44,207 nucleotides of DNA from an uncultured Geobacteraceae bacterium (GTDB lineage Bacteria > Desulfobacterota > Desulfuromonadia > Geobacterales > Pseudopelobacteraceae). Below are positions 19,501 through 29,500 of this stretch, one piece after another. The notes under the pieces are model-generated. The model did no database searches, was not told where the DNA came from, and was given only the letters and a program-made list of their open reading frames with translations. The stretch is from the NCBI GenBank assembly GCA_903879825.1, contig CAIRND010000077.1:1-44207 (forward strand), given 5' to 3'. Every line of letters starts with the position of its first letter. Position 1 is the first letter of the stretch. The position numbers and the translations under genes are program-made.

Positions 19501-19570
19501 TTAACACCATAGCCAGGACTAACAATTGAATTAGCTGTATTAAAGGCCTGTTACGCTGATTATTTTTCAT
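16505..19570 (-). CDS. Giant secreted protein: DUF4082 + Ig-like + PHP/CehA-type hydrolase + Ig-like + shared C-terminal module
   Basis: This 1021-residue protein has a signal peptide (about 1-34, ending IFAA). DUF4082 spans about 36-196 and an Ig-like repeat about 203-295. A PHP-superfamily metallohydrolase domain resembling CehA/McbA starts near 303: GDMHVH gives His310 and His312, and later His395 (GHIVALG), His430 (GFAHMQ) and Asp513 (GGTDYPC) are candidate metal ligands. The region after about 700 is a linker, followed by a second Ig-like domain with VEFYLDG and AYDAAGN. The shared module occupies about the last 205 residues and ends in FKHK. The protein is probably exported to the periplasm or surface and hydrolyses a phospho-, ester- or amide-type bond, possibly on the locus glycan; the substrate is inference. 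GAGGGG precedes the ATG. Confidence 0.88.
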   Translation of the reverse strand: MKNNQRNRPLIQLIQLLVLAMVLIMFPITPIFAATNYTIWPGTATPVVADDGPDSAIEVGVKFRADSNGSISGIRFYKAKSNTGTHIGNLWTSSGALLATATFAGETSSGWQQVNFATPVAIIANTIYVASYHTNVGHYSDDQNYFASKGIDSPPLHALAAGVSGFNGVYAYGSASKFPTQDWKSSNYWVDVVFSSIASADPTPPTVTAFTTPATATTLSVLINSFTAIDNVGVTGYLVTESATAPIATLTGWSATSPTTYTCASSGSKTLYAWAKDAAGNVSVSRNASVTITLQTAGPEPSGWYAGDMHVHRSCGNSPETMSSLYGKMATNNLSVISLLADMGNGELQNPTTDLPLVNGQDASASTPGRIVHWDAEWHWDPTYPQFPHQALGGHIVALGLSQAFQVWDEYTYPIFNWVHQRSGIAGFAHMQYLDDTNTIPNGLTCCTPIEYPVEVALGASDFISEDVDDSNSTCGGAAAPGVSAPLCPDCFINAYYRLLNCGFRPGFAGGTDYPCNCGDPVGSLLTYSQVAGGQMTYGNWINGIANGRTVVSRNGHNEFLNLTVNGTATPGDEINLTGQGSVQVNIQWTATQSLTGSIELVQNGVVIASRQASVSSGTPASLSATVNFAKSGWLTARRMGSNGHMVHTAAVFVMVNNAPVRASSADAQFYVQWMDNLIAKTSSGGAWSSFLPTERTAAQARYQAAKVLYQKIASEAGTVDTTPPSASITSPSNGATVSGAITVSANATDTIGVTKVEFYLDGALQATDTMSPYVWSWNSGLTSNGTHLLTAKAYDAAGNSTMSSAVSITTSNNIALVQKASSITASAQNLTATLSSNATAGNFIVVSVSGWPNLPAATAVTDSLGNIYKIAGTVLVSQGAYSAIYYTTNIIGGAVAVTVNTVKSGGQISMAVAEFSGIDAVLALDATAGATGSGSTPTSGNMTPTLAGNLAIGSGTHNGNAVTSAGPGFTMIAIPTEDSNTHQPLAMEYQILSGNQQISTIFNLSTGYGWAQNGAIFKHK

Positions 19571-19610
19571 TTCCCCTCTCCTTTTTTATGTCTATTGAGA
19601 CTTCATGAAA

Positions 19611-22600
19611 TTATTTATGTTTGAAAACGGCTCCGTTCTGAGTCCACGTATAACCGGTGCTCAAACTGAAAGACGTCGATATCTGCTGATTTCCGCTCAT
19701 AACCTGATACTCCATTGCAAGCGGTTGATGAGTGTTTGAATCTTCGGTCGGGACGACGATCATCGTCAATCCTGACCCCGCACCTGTAACGGTAGTACCG
19801 TTGTGGGTACCGGAGCCAATTACAAGATTACCTGCTAAAGTCGGGGTCATATTCCCGGAAGAGGGTGAAGTTCCCGATCCTGTTGCTCCTGCAGTCGCAT
19901 CCAGAGGCGAAACGGGATCTATCCCTGAAAATTCAGCAACGGCCATTGATATCTGCCCACCGGATTTAGGGGTCGTTACGGTGACCGTATCCGCCCCACC
20001 TTTTACGTTCTTTGAATAATAGATGGCACTGTATGCACCTTGGGAAACGAGGACGGTACCGGCGATACTATAAGCATTTCCAAGGCTGTCGGTGACGGCG
20101 GTTGCAGTCGGCAGATTTGGCCAACCCGAGACGGAAACGACAATGAGATTACCAGCGGTAACATTAGCGGGCAGGGCGACAGCAAGCTTCTGGGCGCTGG
20201 ATGTAATATTGGACACTTTTTGAATGAGAGAGATACTATTGGAAACCGTGACAGGCACGATGCCGCCTGTACTGCTATTGCCGGCTGCGTCATACGCCAT
20301 GGCGGTAAGGGAGTGAGCTCCGTTAGAAACTTGTGTGCTGTTCCACGACCATACGTATGGACTCGTGTTGTCAGTGGCCTGAAGTGTACCGTCAAGATAA
20401 AATTCAACTCTGGTTACGCCGACATCATCGCTGGCGTTAACAGTAACGGAAACGGTGCCGGAAACTGTAGCTCCACTGAGAGGATTGGTAATTGAAACCA
20501 CCGGTGGAATAGAATTTGTTGAGTAATTAACCTGATAGGTACCGGTCGCAGCAAGGAAACGGGCATACCGGACACCTTTGATCGTTACCGTTGTATATGA
20601 GATTGAACTTCCGTTGGATGTTATGCCGGATACGGTTTGCCCATTTGCCACCGGCACCATTGCCACTAATCCGGTAGCACCCGATGCGACACTGATTGAG
20701 AAGCTGAGCATGTTTCCGTTCCAGGAAAACGAACTGAAGGTAGAACCGTTGCGGCCATCCAACCAGGTCAGCAATTGGCGTGAGGAGATCACCGGGATGC
20801 TATGGGCCACTGCAGAACCAATGATCGCATCGGAGCCGCTCGAACTGGGGACATCGGTATGCATGTTGGCCACAAAAGCGCCATAATAGCCGGTTGGTCC
20901 GGTCGCTCCGTCGAGCAAAGCATCTATCGTCGCCGGGAATGTCTGACCAGATTCGTCAGTCATTTGGGTGGTCGCCTGATACGTGTCGATCAGATTGCCG
21001 TTGATGTCGGTAAAGCGCATTGGCATGCCGGAACCGGTAAAGAAGCCGGGACGATCGGCGACCCAGTATGGGGGGTAATAGTAATACGATGTATCCAGTC
21101 GTATGCCATGCTTGAACTCTATCATCGGTACAGTGGACCAGTCGCTCCAAGAGATGCAGTGGTTCCGGTTCGTTGAAGAATTGGGAAGGCCCGGGAATTT
21201 TTGTTTGAATTTCGTGAGCTGGCTGGACACGGTGTTTTCGAACGACGCCGGAGTAAAGTTGGCGCAACCGGTATCATTATTGGAAGAGCCGTCCCCGGTA
21301 TTGACATGCAACGCAACTTCGAAACCGGAGGCAGTATAGGCGACCGCCTGGGCATCACTGAGAATTATTGCGGAGGTGGGCCAGACATACGAGGTGCTGC
21401 GGATGCACTCCCAGTTGACCACTGAACAACCGGGAGCACTTGCAGATTTGTAAGAATCGAACCGCCCTGCGGTCCCCGCTGTTCCCCAGCCATGGTCGTC
21501 GCCGGTCATGACGACTACCGCAGGCAGGCTGCGCGGGAAATACCAGAAGCGCGGCAGCGGTTTTTTATCCAGATTCATCTGGATGATCAGGTTTGCCAAC
21601 AGGCGCTGCTGCTCGTCAGCCTGGGGGATTGAAACCTTATTGAGGTTGATCCAGTCGGGCTTGGGATCCGAAGCGGCGTTTCCATAAAACAGGTCATCGG
21701 GGCGTACCGGGAAATAGCCGTCCCTCTCCTGCCCAGCCCAGACGGGATTTCCCTGGTGGGTGTAGACCACCGAACGGGCAAGATCAAAGGCAAATGCTGC
21801 CGCCTGACCACCCAGAGAGCCGACACTTTGCAGTGTGACAGCCGGATTGCTGGTAGCGGACGTGTCGGTGGCGTAGAGAGTAGCGATGCTGGCAGCGCCG
21901 CTGAGATTGTAGAGGTTTGCCGCGCCATGATATTGAATCGTCTGGTTAACGATCCCGACACCTGGTCCGGAAGCGGTATTTACCAGAAGATACGCATCTG
22001 AAATTGTTGCCGCCAGGTCGGTCAGTCCGAGCAGGCCGGCTATTTTGGGATCTGGATGCATCGCGATTAGATGCCCCCCGCTATTGACCCAGTTGGTCAG
22101 CGTCGTGACCTGGGCTGCCGTCAGCGGTATGTCGCCGAGGATGGCCACGTCATACGAGGTGAGCAGCGTGGACGTTACCGCCGAGATATCGATCATGGCA
22201 AATGCGTTAAACCCTTCTGCCCGGAGAATCTCGGCATAGTAGCTGCTGAAGGGGCTCGAAGCGGACGAGATGATCAGGATCGGTCCGCCTGAAGGGAGCG
22301 AAATGATAACTGAAGCGCTCCTGCTGGTCGACACGTTACCGGCGGCATCCCTGGCCCAGGCGTAGAGAGTCTTGCTCCCCGCGGTCGCGAAGTTATAAGA
22401 AGCCGGAGCTGTTAACGACCAACCGGCGGCGGTAGCAAGAGGAGCGGTGGACGATTCGGTGACCAGGTAGCCGGTCACCCCGGAGGTATCGGTTGCGGTG
22501 AAGCTGGTGATCGCCACGGCCAGCGACGTCGCGGTGGACGGAATGGTGAACGCGGTCACTGTCGGCGACGTTGTATCGGAAAGGGTAATGGTAACCGAAG

Positions 22601-23462
22601 CGCTCCTGCTGGTCGACACGTTACCGGAGGCATCCCTGGCCCAGGCGTAGAGAGTCTTGCTCCCCGCTGTCGCGAAGTTATAGGAAGCCGGAGCTGTTGC
22701 CGACCAACCGGCGGCGGTCGCAAGAGGAGCGGTGGACGATTCGGTGACCAGGTAGCCGGTCACCCCGGAGGTATCGGTTGCGGTGAAGCTGGTGATCGCC
22801 ACGGCCAGCGACGTCGCGGTGGACGGAATGGTGAACGCGGTCACTGTCGGCGACGTTATGTCGGGTGGTACCGTTGTACTGAATACCACATCCACCCAGT
22901 AGTTGGAGCTGAACCAGTCCTGATTAGGAAACGTGCCGGCAGGGCCGTAGGCGTAGACGCCATTAGCACCTGAAACCCCGGCTGCCAGTGCATGAAGCGG
23001 CGGAGTGTCCACTCCTTTACTGCTGAAATAATTCGGGTCGTCACTGTAACGCCCGACATTGGTGTGATAGGAAGCAACATAGGCCGTATTAGCGGTGACT
23101 GTCACCGGGATGGCGAAGTCCACCTGCTGCCACCCCGAGGCGGTCTCATTGGTAAAAGTTGCCGTGGCCAGAAGTATGCCGCTGTTCGACCAGAGATTGC
23201 CCACATGGGTACCGGTATTGGAACTCGCCTTGTAGAAGCGTATGCCGGTTATGGAGCCGTTTGAATCGGAACTGAACCTCACTCCGACCTCGATGGAAGA
23301 AGTGTCCGGGTCGGCTGTAACCACAGGTGTTGTGGTGGCAGGCCAGATGGTGAAACCGGTCGAAGCGCCGTCGGCCTTAGTCAGACAAAAGGTAAATAAC
23401 ACAATCAGGAAGGTTAAAAAAACTGGAAGAATAGAGAGCCTGCCACACTGAGGAACTTTCAT
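19611..23462 (-). CDS. Giant secreted protein: DUF4082 + two Ig-like repeats + GATase-like/deacetylase-like core + Ig-like + shared C-terminal module
   Basis: This is a 1283-residue exported protein. After the signal peptide (about 1-32) come DUF4082 (about 36-196) and two almost identical Ig-like repeats (about 204-388). A Rossmann-like class-I amidotransferase/ThuA-style domain (about 393-630) follows, without a recognisable Cys nucleophile. A NodB-like polysaccharide deacetylase domain (about 637-900) has TGDDH (Asp655, Asp656, His657), EVALHV (His719) and NMHTD (His878). Next are an Ig-like domain (about 985-1075) and the shared C-terminal module ending FKHK. It probably deacetylates an extracellular polysaccharide. 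The core is very close to that of the neighbouring 2642-residue protein. GGGGGAGG upstream of the ATG at 23462 supports the start. Confidence 0.88.
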   Translation of the reverse strand: MKVPQCGRLSILPVFLTFLIVLFTFCLTKADGASTGFTIWPATTTPVVTADPDTSSIEVGVRFSSDSNGSITGIRFYKASSNTGTHVGNLWSNSGILLATATFTNETASGWQQVDFAIPVTVTANTAYVASYHTNVGRYSDDPNYFSSKGVDTPPLHALAAGVSGANGVYAYGPAGTFPNQDWFSSNYWVDVVFSTTVPPDITSPTVTAFTIPSTATSLAVAITSFTATDTSGVTGYLVTESSTAPLATAAGWSATAPASYNFATAGSKTLYAWARDASGNVSTSRSASVTITLSDTTSPTVTAFTIPSTATSLAVAITSFTATDTSGVTGYLVTESSTAPLATAAGWSLTAPASYNFATAGSKTLYAWARDAAGNVSTSRSASVIISLPSGGPILIISSASSPFSSYYAEILRAEGFNAFAMIDISAVTSTLLTSYDVAILGDIPLTAAQVTTLTNWVNSGGHLIAMHPDPKIAGLLGLTDLAATISDAYLLVNTASGPGVGIVNQTIQYHGAANLYNLSGAASIATLYATDTSATSNPAVTLQSVGSLGGQAAAFAFDLARSVVYTHQGNPVWAGQERDGYFPVRPDDLFYGNAASDPKPDWINLNKVSIPQADEQQRLLANLIIQMNLDKKPLPRFWYFPRSLPAVVVMTGDDHGWGTAGTAGRFDSYKSASAPGCSVVNWECIRSTSYVWPTSAIILSDAQAVAYTASGFEVALHVNTGDGSSNNDTGCANFTPASFENTVSSQLTKFKQKFPGLPNSSTNRNHCISWSDWSTVPMIEFKHGIRLDTSYYYYPPYWVADRPGFFTGSGMPMRFTDINGNLIDTYQATTQMTDESGQTFPATIDALLDGATGPTGYYGAFVANMHTDVPSSSGSDAIIGSAVAHSIPVISSRQLLTWLDGRNGSTFSSFSWNGNMLSFSISVASGATGLVAMVPVANGQTVSGITSNGSSISYTTVTIKGVRYARFLAATGTYQVNYSTNSIPPVVSITNPLSGATVSGTVSVTVNASDDVGVTRVEFYLDGTLQATDNTSPYVWSWNSTQVSNGAHSLTAMAYDAAGNSSTGGIVPVTVSNSISLIQKVSNITSSAQKLAVALPANVTAGNLIVVSVSGWPNLPTATAVTDSLGNAYSIAGTVLVSQGAYSAIYYSKNVKGGADTVTVTTPKSGGQISMAVAEFSGIDPVSPLDATAGATGSGTSPSSGNMTPTLAGNLVIGSGTHNGTTVTGAGSGLTMIVVPTEDSNTHQPLAMEYQVMSGNQQISTSFSLSTGYTWTQNGAVFKHK
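22312..22858 (-). repeat. Near-identical direct repeat encoding two Ig-like domains
   Basis: Positions 22312-22573 and 22597-22858 are direct copies, 285 bp apart start to start. By eye they differ at only about six bases in 262. The offset is a whole number of codons (95), so the duplication is in frame and gives two nearly identical domains in the 1283-residue protein. Confidence 0.9.
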
Positions 23463-23503
23463 CGGAACACCTCCCCCATCAAGTTCTAAAGATTTTTTCT
23501 GAA

Positions 23504-26500
23504 TTATTTATATTTGAAAATAGCCCCGTTCTGGGCCCAGGGATACCCGGCGCTTAAATTGAAAGTTGCCGCGGTCTGTTGGCCGTTTGATATTTTATAC
23601 TCCATGGCTAGTGGCTGATTCACGTGTGAATCTTCGGTTGGAATGGCAATCATCGTGAACCCTGTTCCAGCGGTCGTGACGGTAGTGGTATTATGGGTAC
23701 CGCATCCGATCACAAGATTTCCTGCAGCTCCCGGCGTCATGATTCCCGAGGAAGGGGTGGTTCCGTTACCTGTCGCTCCCGCAGTGGTATCAAGTGGTGA
23801 AACCGTGTTCACACCAGAAAATTCGGCAACTACCATCGATATCTGGCTATTGGTATTAACGGCATTAAAGGTAATCGCTGTCGCCCCGCCGATCACATTT
23901 CTTGCAAAGTAAATGGCACTGTATGCTCCTCCAACTGTCATAACGGCGCCGGCGCTGCTGTAGGTATTCCCCTGACTGTCGGTAACGGCCGGGGAAGCCG
24001 GCAAATTCGGCCATCCCGATACGGCTACCACGATAAAATTACCGGCAGTAACATTTTCAGGAAATTCGGAAGTTACGTTTTGATCACTGTCAGTGATGTT
24101 GGATGCGGCCTGGACCAATGAAATATTAGGTACTGAGATCGTTACCGAGGCGCTCATGCCGGCCGATACGTTTCCGGCAGCGTCCTTGGCCCATGAATAC
24201 AGAATCTTGCTCCCGTCCGTAGCAAACGTGAATGAACCCGGAACAGTAGCGGACCATCCGGTTGCCGTCGGCAAGGGAGCACTGCCGGATTCGTTGACCA
24301 GATAGCCAGTTACAGCAACGTTGTCGGTAGCGGTTATGCTGGTGATCGGCACAGTCAGTGCTGATGAAGCGGCTGGAATGGTGAAAGCGCTTATAACCGG
24401 CGGGCTCATATCGGTAAAATTGACCTGGTAGGATCCTGTCGCCGCCGGGAAGGTAATGTATCTTATGCCTTTGACCGTCAAGATAGTGGAGACTACCGCA
24501 GTCCCATTTTGCGTGACGTTCGACACCGTCTGACTTTCGGACAGCGGCACCATGGCCACCAGGCCATTGGCGCCCGCCGCTGCGGTGATGGAAAGGGTAA
24601 CAGAATTCAGGTTCCTTGAAAGCGAACTGTATGACGAACCATTCCGGCCATCCAGCCAGGTCAGCAACTGTCGAGAGGAGATCACCGGAATCGCATGGGA
24701 TTTTGCTGAACTGATGATTGCGTCGGATTCGCTCGATGAAGCTACGTCAGTATGCATGTTGGCCACAAAGGCTCCATAGTACCCCTTTGACCCGGCAGCA
24801 GCGTCGAGCAGTGCATTGATCGTCATCGGGTATGTCTGGCCTGATTCATCAGTCAACTGGGTGGCTGCCTGGTACGTGTCGATAAGATTACCGTTGATGT
24901 CAGTAAAGCGCATCGGCATGCCGGAACCGGTAAAGAAGCCGGGACGATCGGCAACCCAGTATGATGGGTAATAGTAATAGGATGTATCCAGTCGTATTCC
25001 GTGATTGAGCTCTACCAGAGGTACAGTGGACCAGTCGCTCCAGGCGATGCAGTGGTTCCGGTTCGTTGCCGGCTTGGGGAGACTCGGGAATTTCTGGCTG
25101 AAGGTAGTGAGTTGGGTGGACACGGTGTTTTCAAACGATGCCAGGGTAAAGTTGGCGCAGCCGGTAACGTTATTTGACGTGCCGTCCCCGGTGTTGACAT
25201 GCAGCGCAACTTCGAAACCGGAGGCATTATAGGCGGCAGCCTGGGCATCACTGAGAATGATAGCGGGGGTGGGCCAGACGTACGAGGTACTGCGGATGCA
25301 CTCCCAGTTGGCCACGGAACAGCCTGAAGTGCTGGCAGATATGTTTGAATCGAATCGCCCTGCGCTTCCGGCGGTTCCCCAGCCATGGTCGTCACCGGTC
25401 ATGACAATTACCGCCGGCAGGTTGCGCGGGAAATACCAGAAGCGCGGCAGAGGTTTTTTATCCAGATTCATCTGGATGATCAGGTTTGCCAGCAGGCGCT
25501 GCTGCTCATCAGCCTGGGGGATTGAAACCTTATTGAGGTTGATCCAGTCGGGCTTGGGATCCGAAGTGGCGTTTCCATAAAACAGGTCATCGGGGCGTAT
25601 CGGCGAATAGCCGTCCCGCTCCTGCCCCACCCAGGCGGGATTGCCCTGATGGGTATAGACCACCGAACGGGCAAGATCAAAGGCAAAAGCTGCCGCCTGA
25701 CCACCTTGGGAGCCGACGTTTTGCAGTGTGACAGCCGGATTGGAGGTAGAGTTCGTATCGGTGGCGTAGAGAGTTGCGATGCTGGCAGCGCCGCTGAGAT
25801 TGTAGAGGTTTGCCGCACCATGATATTGAATCGTCTGGTTAACGATCCCGGCACCTGGTCCGGAAGCGGTATTTACCAGAAGATACGCATCTGAAATCGT
25901 TGCCGCCAGATCGGTCAGTCCAAGCAGGCCGGCGAGTTTGGGATCCGGATGCATCGCTATCAAATGTCCCCCGCTATTGACCCAGCTAGTAAGCGTCGTG
26001 ACCTGGGCTGCCGTCAGCGAAATGTCGCCGAGGATGACCACGTCATACGAGGCGAGCAGCGAGGAAGTTACCGCCGATATGTCGCTCATGTTAAAAGCGT
26101 TAAACCCTTCTGCCCGGAGAATTTCGGCATAGTAACCGCTGAAGGGGCTCGAAACGGACGAGATGATCAGGATCGGTCCGCCTGAAGGGAGCGAAATAAC
26201 AACTGAATCGCTACTGCTGGTCGACACATTGCCGGCGGCATCCCTGGCCCAGGCATAGAGGGTCTTGTTTCCCGCCGTTTCAAAGCTGAAGGAAGCGAGG
26301 GGTCCTGACGACCATCCGGCGTCAGTTGCGAGAGGAGCGGTGTTCGATTCGGTAACCAGATATCCGGTCACTCCAATGTTGTCCGTCGCCGTGAAACTGC
26401 TGATCAGTACGGACAACGTGGTGGCGGTAGTCGGAATGGTAAACGCAGATACCGTCGGCCGGGTCGTATCAACTGTGACGGGAGCGCTTCTGCTCGCGGA

Positions 26501-29500
26501 TATGTAACCAACAGCATCCTTGGCCCAGGCATACAGGGTTTTGTTTCCTGTCGTTGAACAGGTGTAGGAAACAGGAGCAGTTGCACTCCATCCGGCAGCA
26601 GTTGCCAAAGGAACAGTAGCCGATTCGGTGACCAGGTAACCGGTCACCGCGACATTGTCCGTTGCGGTGAAAGTGGAGATGGATACAGTGAGGCTATTTG
26701 CCGCTGCCGGAATTGTAAATGCGGTCACTGACGGCGCAGTAGTATCATTAAAGGCAATGTTAACGGCGGCACTCCTGCTGGTCGACACATTGCCGGCAGC
26801 GTCTTTGGCCCAGGCAAAAAGAGTCTTGCTCCCTATCGACGTGAAGGTGTAGGAGGTCGGGACCGTTATGCTCCAACCGGCATCCGTTGCGAGAGGAGCG
26901 GTGGACGATTCGGTGGCCAGATAACCGGTTACCCCGATGTTGTCCGTCGCGCTGAAGCTGGTGATCGGTATGGAAAGTGTGGTGGCGGAAGCAGGTATGG
27001 TGAATGCTGTTACCGTCGGCGCGGCCGAATCCGTAACAGTAACTGCGGCACTGCGGCTTGTCGATACATTAGCGGCGGCGTCTTTGGCCCAGGCATAGAG
27101 CGTCTTGCTCCCTGGTGTTGTGAAGGTGTAGGAAGTCGGGGCTGTTACGCTCCACCCGGCTGCCGTTGCGAGAGGAGCGGTGGCGGTTTCATTGACAAGA
27201 AAGCCGGTCACCCCGATGTTATCCGTCGCGGTGAGGCTGCTGATCAATATCGAAAGTGTGGTGGCGGAAGCAGGAATCGTGAATGCGGTCACTGTCGGTG
27301 CAATTGGATCCGAAATGGTAACAACAGCACTCTTGCTTGTAGACACATAAGATGCAGCGTCCCTGGCCCAGGCATAGAGAGTTTTGCTCCCTGTCGAGGT
27401 AAAGGTGTAGAAAGCCGGGGCCGTTGCACTCCAGCCGGCAGCCGTTGTGAGAGGAGCGGAGGACGATTCATTTACCAGGTAGCCGGTCACCCCGATGTTG
27501 TCCGTCGCGATGAAGCTGCTGATCGATATGGTAAGTGTGGTGGCGGCAGCCGGAACAGTAAACGCGGTAACTGTCGGTCTGATCGTATCTGTGATGGAAA
27601 CTGCAGCACTCCTGCTTGTCGAGACGTTGCCGGCTGTGTCTCTGGCCCAGGCATATAGAGTTTTGCTCCCTGTTGACGTGAAGGTATAGGAAACCGGGGC
27701 TGGTGCGCTCCAACCGGTATCCGTTGCCAAAGGAGCGGTGGCCGATTCGGTGGCCAGGTAGCCGGTCACTCCGATATTGTCCGTCGCGGTGAAGCTGGTG
27801 ATCGACACGGACAACGTAGTAGCTGTTGCCGGAATTGCAAAGACAGTCACTGCCGGCTTGGTCGTATCGACCGTGACGGCGGCACTCCTGCTTGCGGATA
27901 CGACACCGGCAGCATCCTTGGCCCAGGCATACAGGGTCTTGCTGCCTGTCGATGCAAAGGTGTAGGTAGTCGGTGCCGTTGCGCTCCAGCCACCAGCCGT
28001 TGCCAAAGGAGCGGTGGCCGATTCGGTGACCAGGTAGCCGGTCACCCCGATGTTGTCCGTCGCGGTGAAACTGGTGATCGATACGGTGAGAGTATTTGCC
28101 GCTGCCGGAATCGTAAACGTGATCACTGCCGGTGCTGTCGTATCCGTGATGGAAACGACCGCGCTCCTGCTTGCCGACACATTACCGGCGGCATCCCTGC
28201 CCCAGGCATACAGGGTCTTACTTCCTGTCGATGCAAAGGTGTAGGTAGTCGGGGCAGTTGCGCTCCAGCCACCAGCCGTTGCCAAAGGAGCAGTGGCCGT
28301 TTCGGTAACCAGGTAGCCGGTCACCCCGGTGTCGTCAGTCGCGGTGAAGGTAGTAATTGAGACAGAAAGCGTGGTGACGGTAGCCGGAACGGTGAACGCG
28401 GTCACTGTCGGCGCAGTCGTATCCGTGACGGAAACGGCCGCGCTCCTGCTTACCGACACATTACCGGCGGCATCCCTGGCCCAGGCATACAGGGTCTTAC
28501 TCCCTGTCGAGGTAAAGGCATAGGAAGTCGGCGCCGTTGCGCTCCAGCCACCAGCCGTTGTCAAAGGAGCAGTGGCCGATTCGGTAATCAGGTAGCCGGT
28601 CACTCCGGTGTCGTCAGTCGCGGTCAAGGTAGTAATAGATACAGAAAGCGTGGCGACTGCAGCCGGAACGGTGAACGCGGTCACTGTCGGGGCCGTCGAA
28701 TCCATGATGGTGACGACGGCGTTCCTGCTTGCCGACACATTGCCGGCGGCGTCCCTGGCCCAGGCATACAGGGTCTTGCTCCCTGTCGAAATAAAAGTAT
28801 AGGTAGTCGGGGCCGTTGCGCTCCAGCCACCAGCCATTGCCAAAGGAGCAGTGGCCGATTCGTTAATCAGGTAGCCGGTCACTCCGGTGTCGTCAGTCGC
28901 GGTCAAGGTGGTAATCAATACGGAAAGTGTGGCAGAGGTAGACGGCACGGTAAAGGTGGTCACTGTCGGCGGCGTCGTATCAGGCAGCGTGATGGTCACG
29001 GCAGCGCTCCTGCCTGTCGATACGTTACCGGCAGAGTCCTTGCTCCATGCATAGAGGGTCTTACTTCCTGCTGTTGTAAAAACATAGAAAAGCGGGGCGG
29101 AAGTGCTCCAGCCGCCAGCCGTGGCGAGAGGAGCAGAGGCGGTTTCATTAACCAGATAGCCGGTCACCCCGATGTCGTCCGTCGCGGTCAAGCCGGTGAT
29201 CGATACAGAAAGTGCGGCAGAGGTAGACGGCACAGTAAAGGTGGTCACTGTCGGCGGCGTCGTGTCGGGTGGCGGGGTTGTGGTAAACACTACATCGACC
29301 CAGTAGTTGCTACTGTTCCAACTCTGACCGGGGAAAGTGCCGGCAGCGCCGTAGGCAAATACGCCATTCGTGTTGGAGACACTGTCGGCCGGTGCGTGGA
29401 GTGGCGTATTGTCCACGCCTGCGCCAGCAAAGTATCCCCGATTGACACTGAAATGGCCGGCACCGGAGTGGTAAGAGGCTATGTAGCCCGTATTTGCGCT

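Noticed and set aside
27495..28802. Series of similar + strand open frames of about 64 codons at even spacing
   Set aside because: They are antisense shadows of the Ig-like repeat on the minus strand; the even spacing equals the repeat period, and they have no ribosome sites of their own.
26190..29255. Regular repeats resembling a CRISPR-type array at low resolution
   Set aside because: The period is about 279 bp, the whole array is in frame in one protein, and there are no short repeats with unique spacers.
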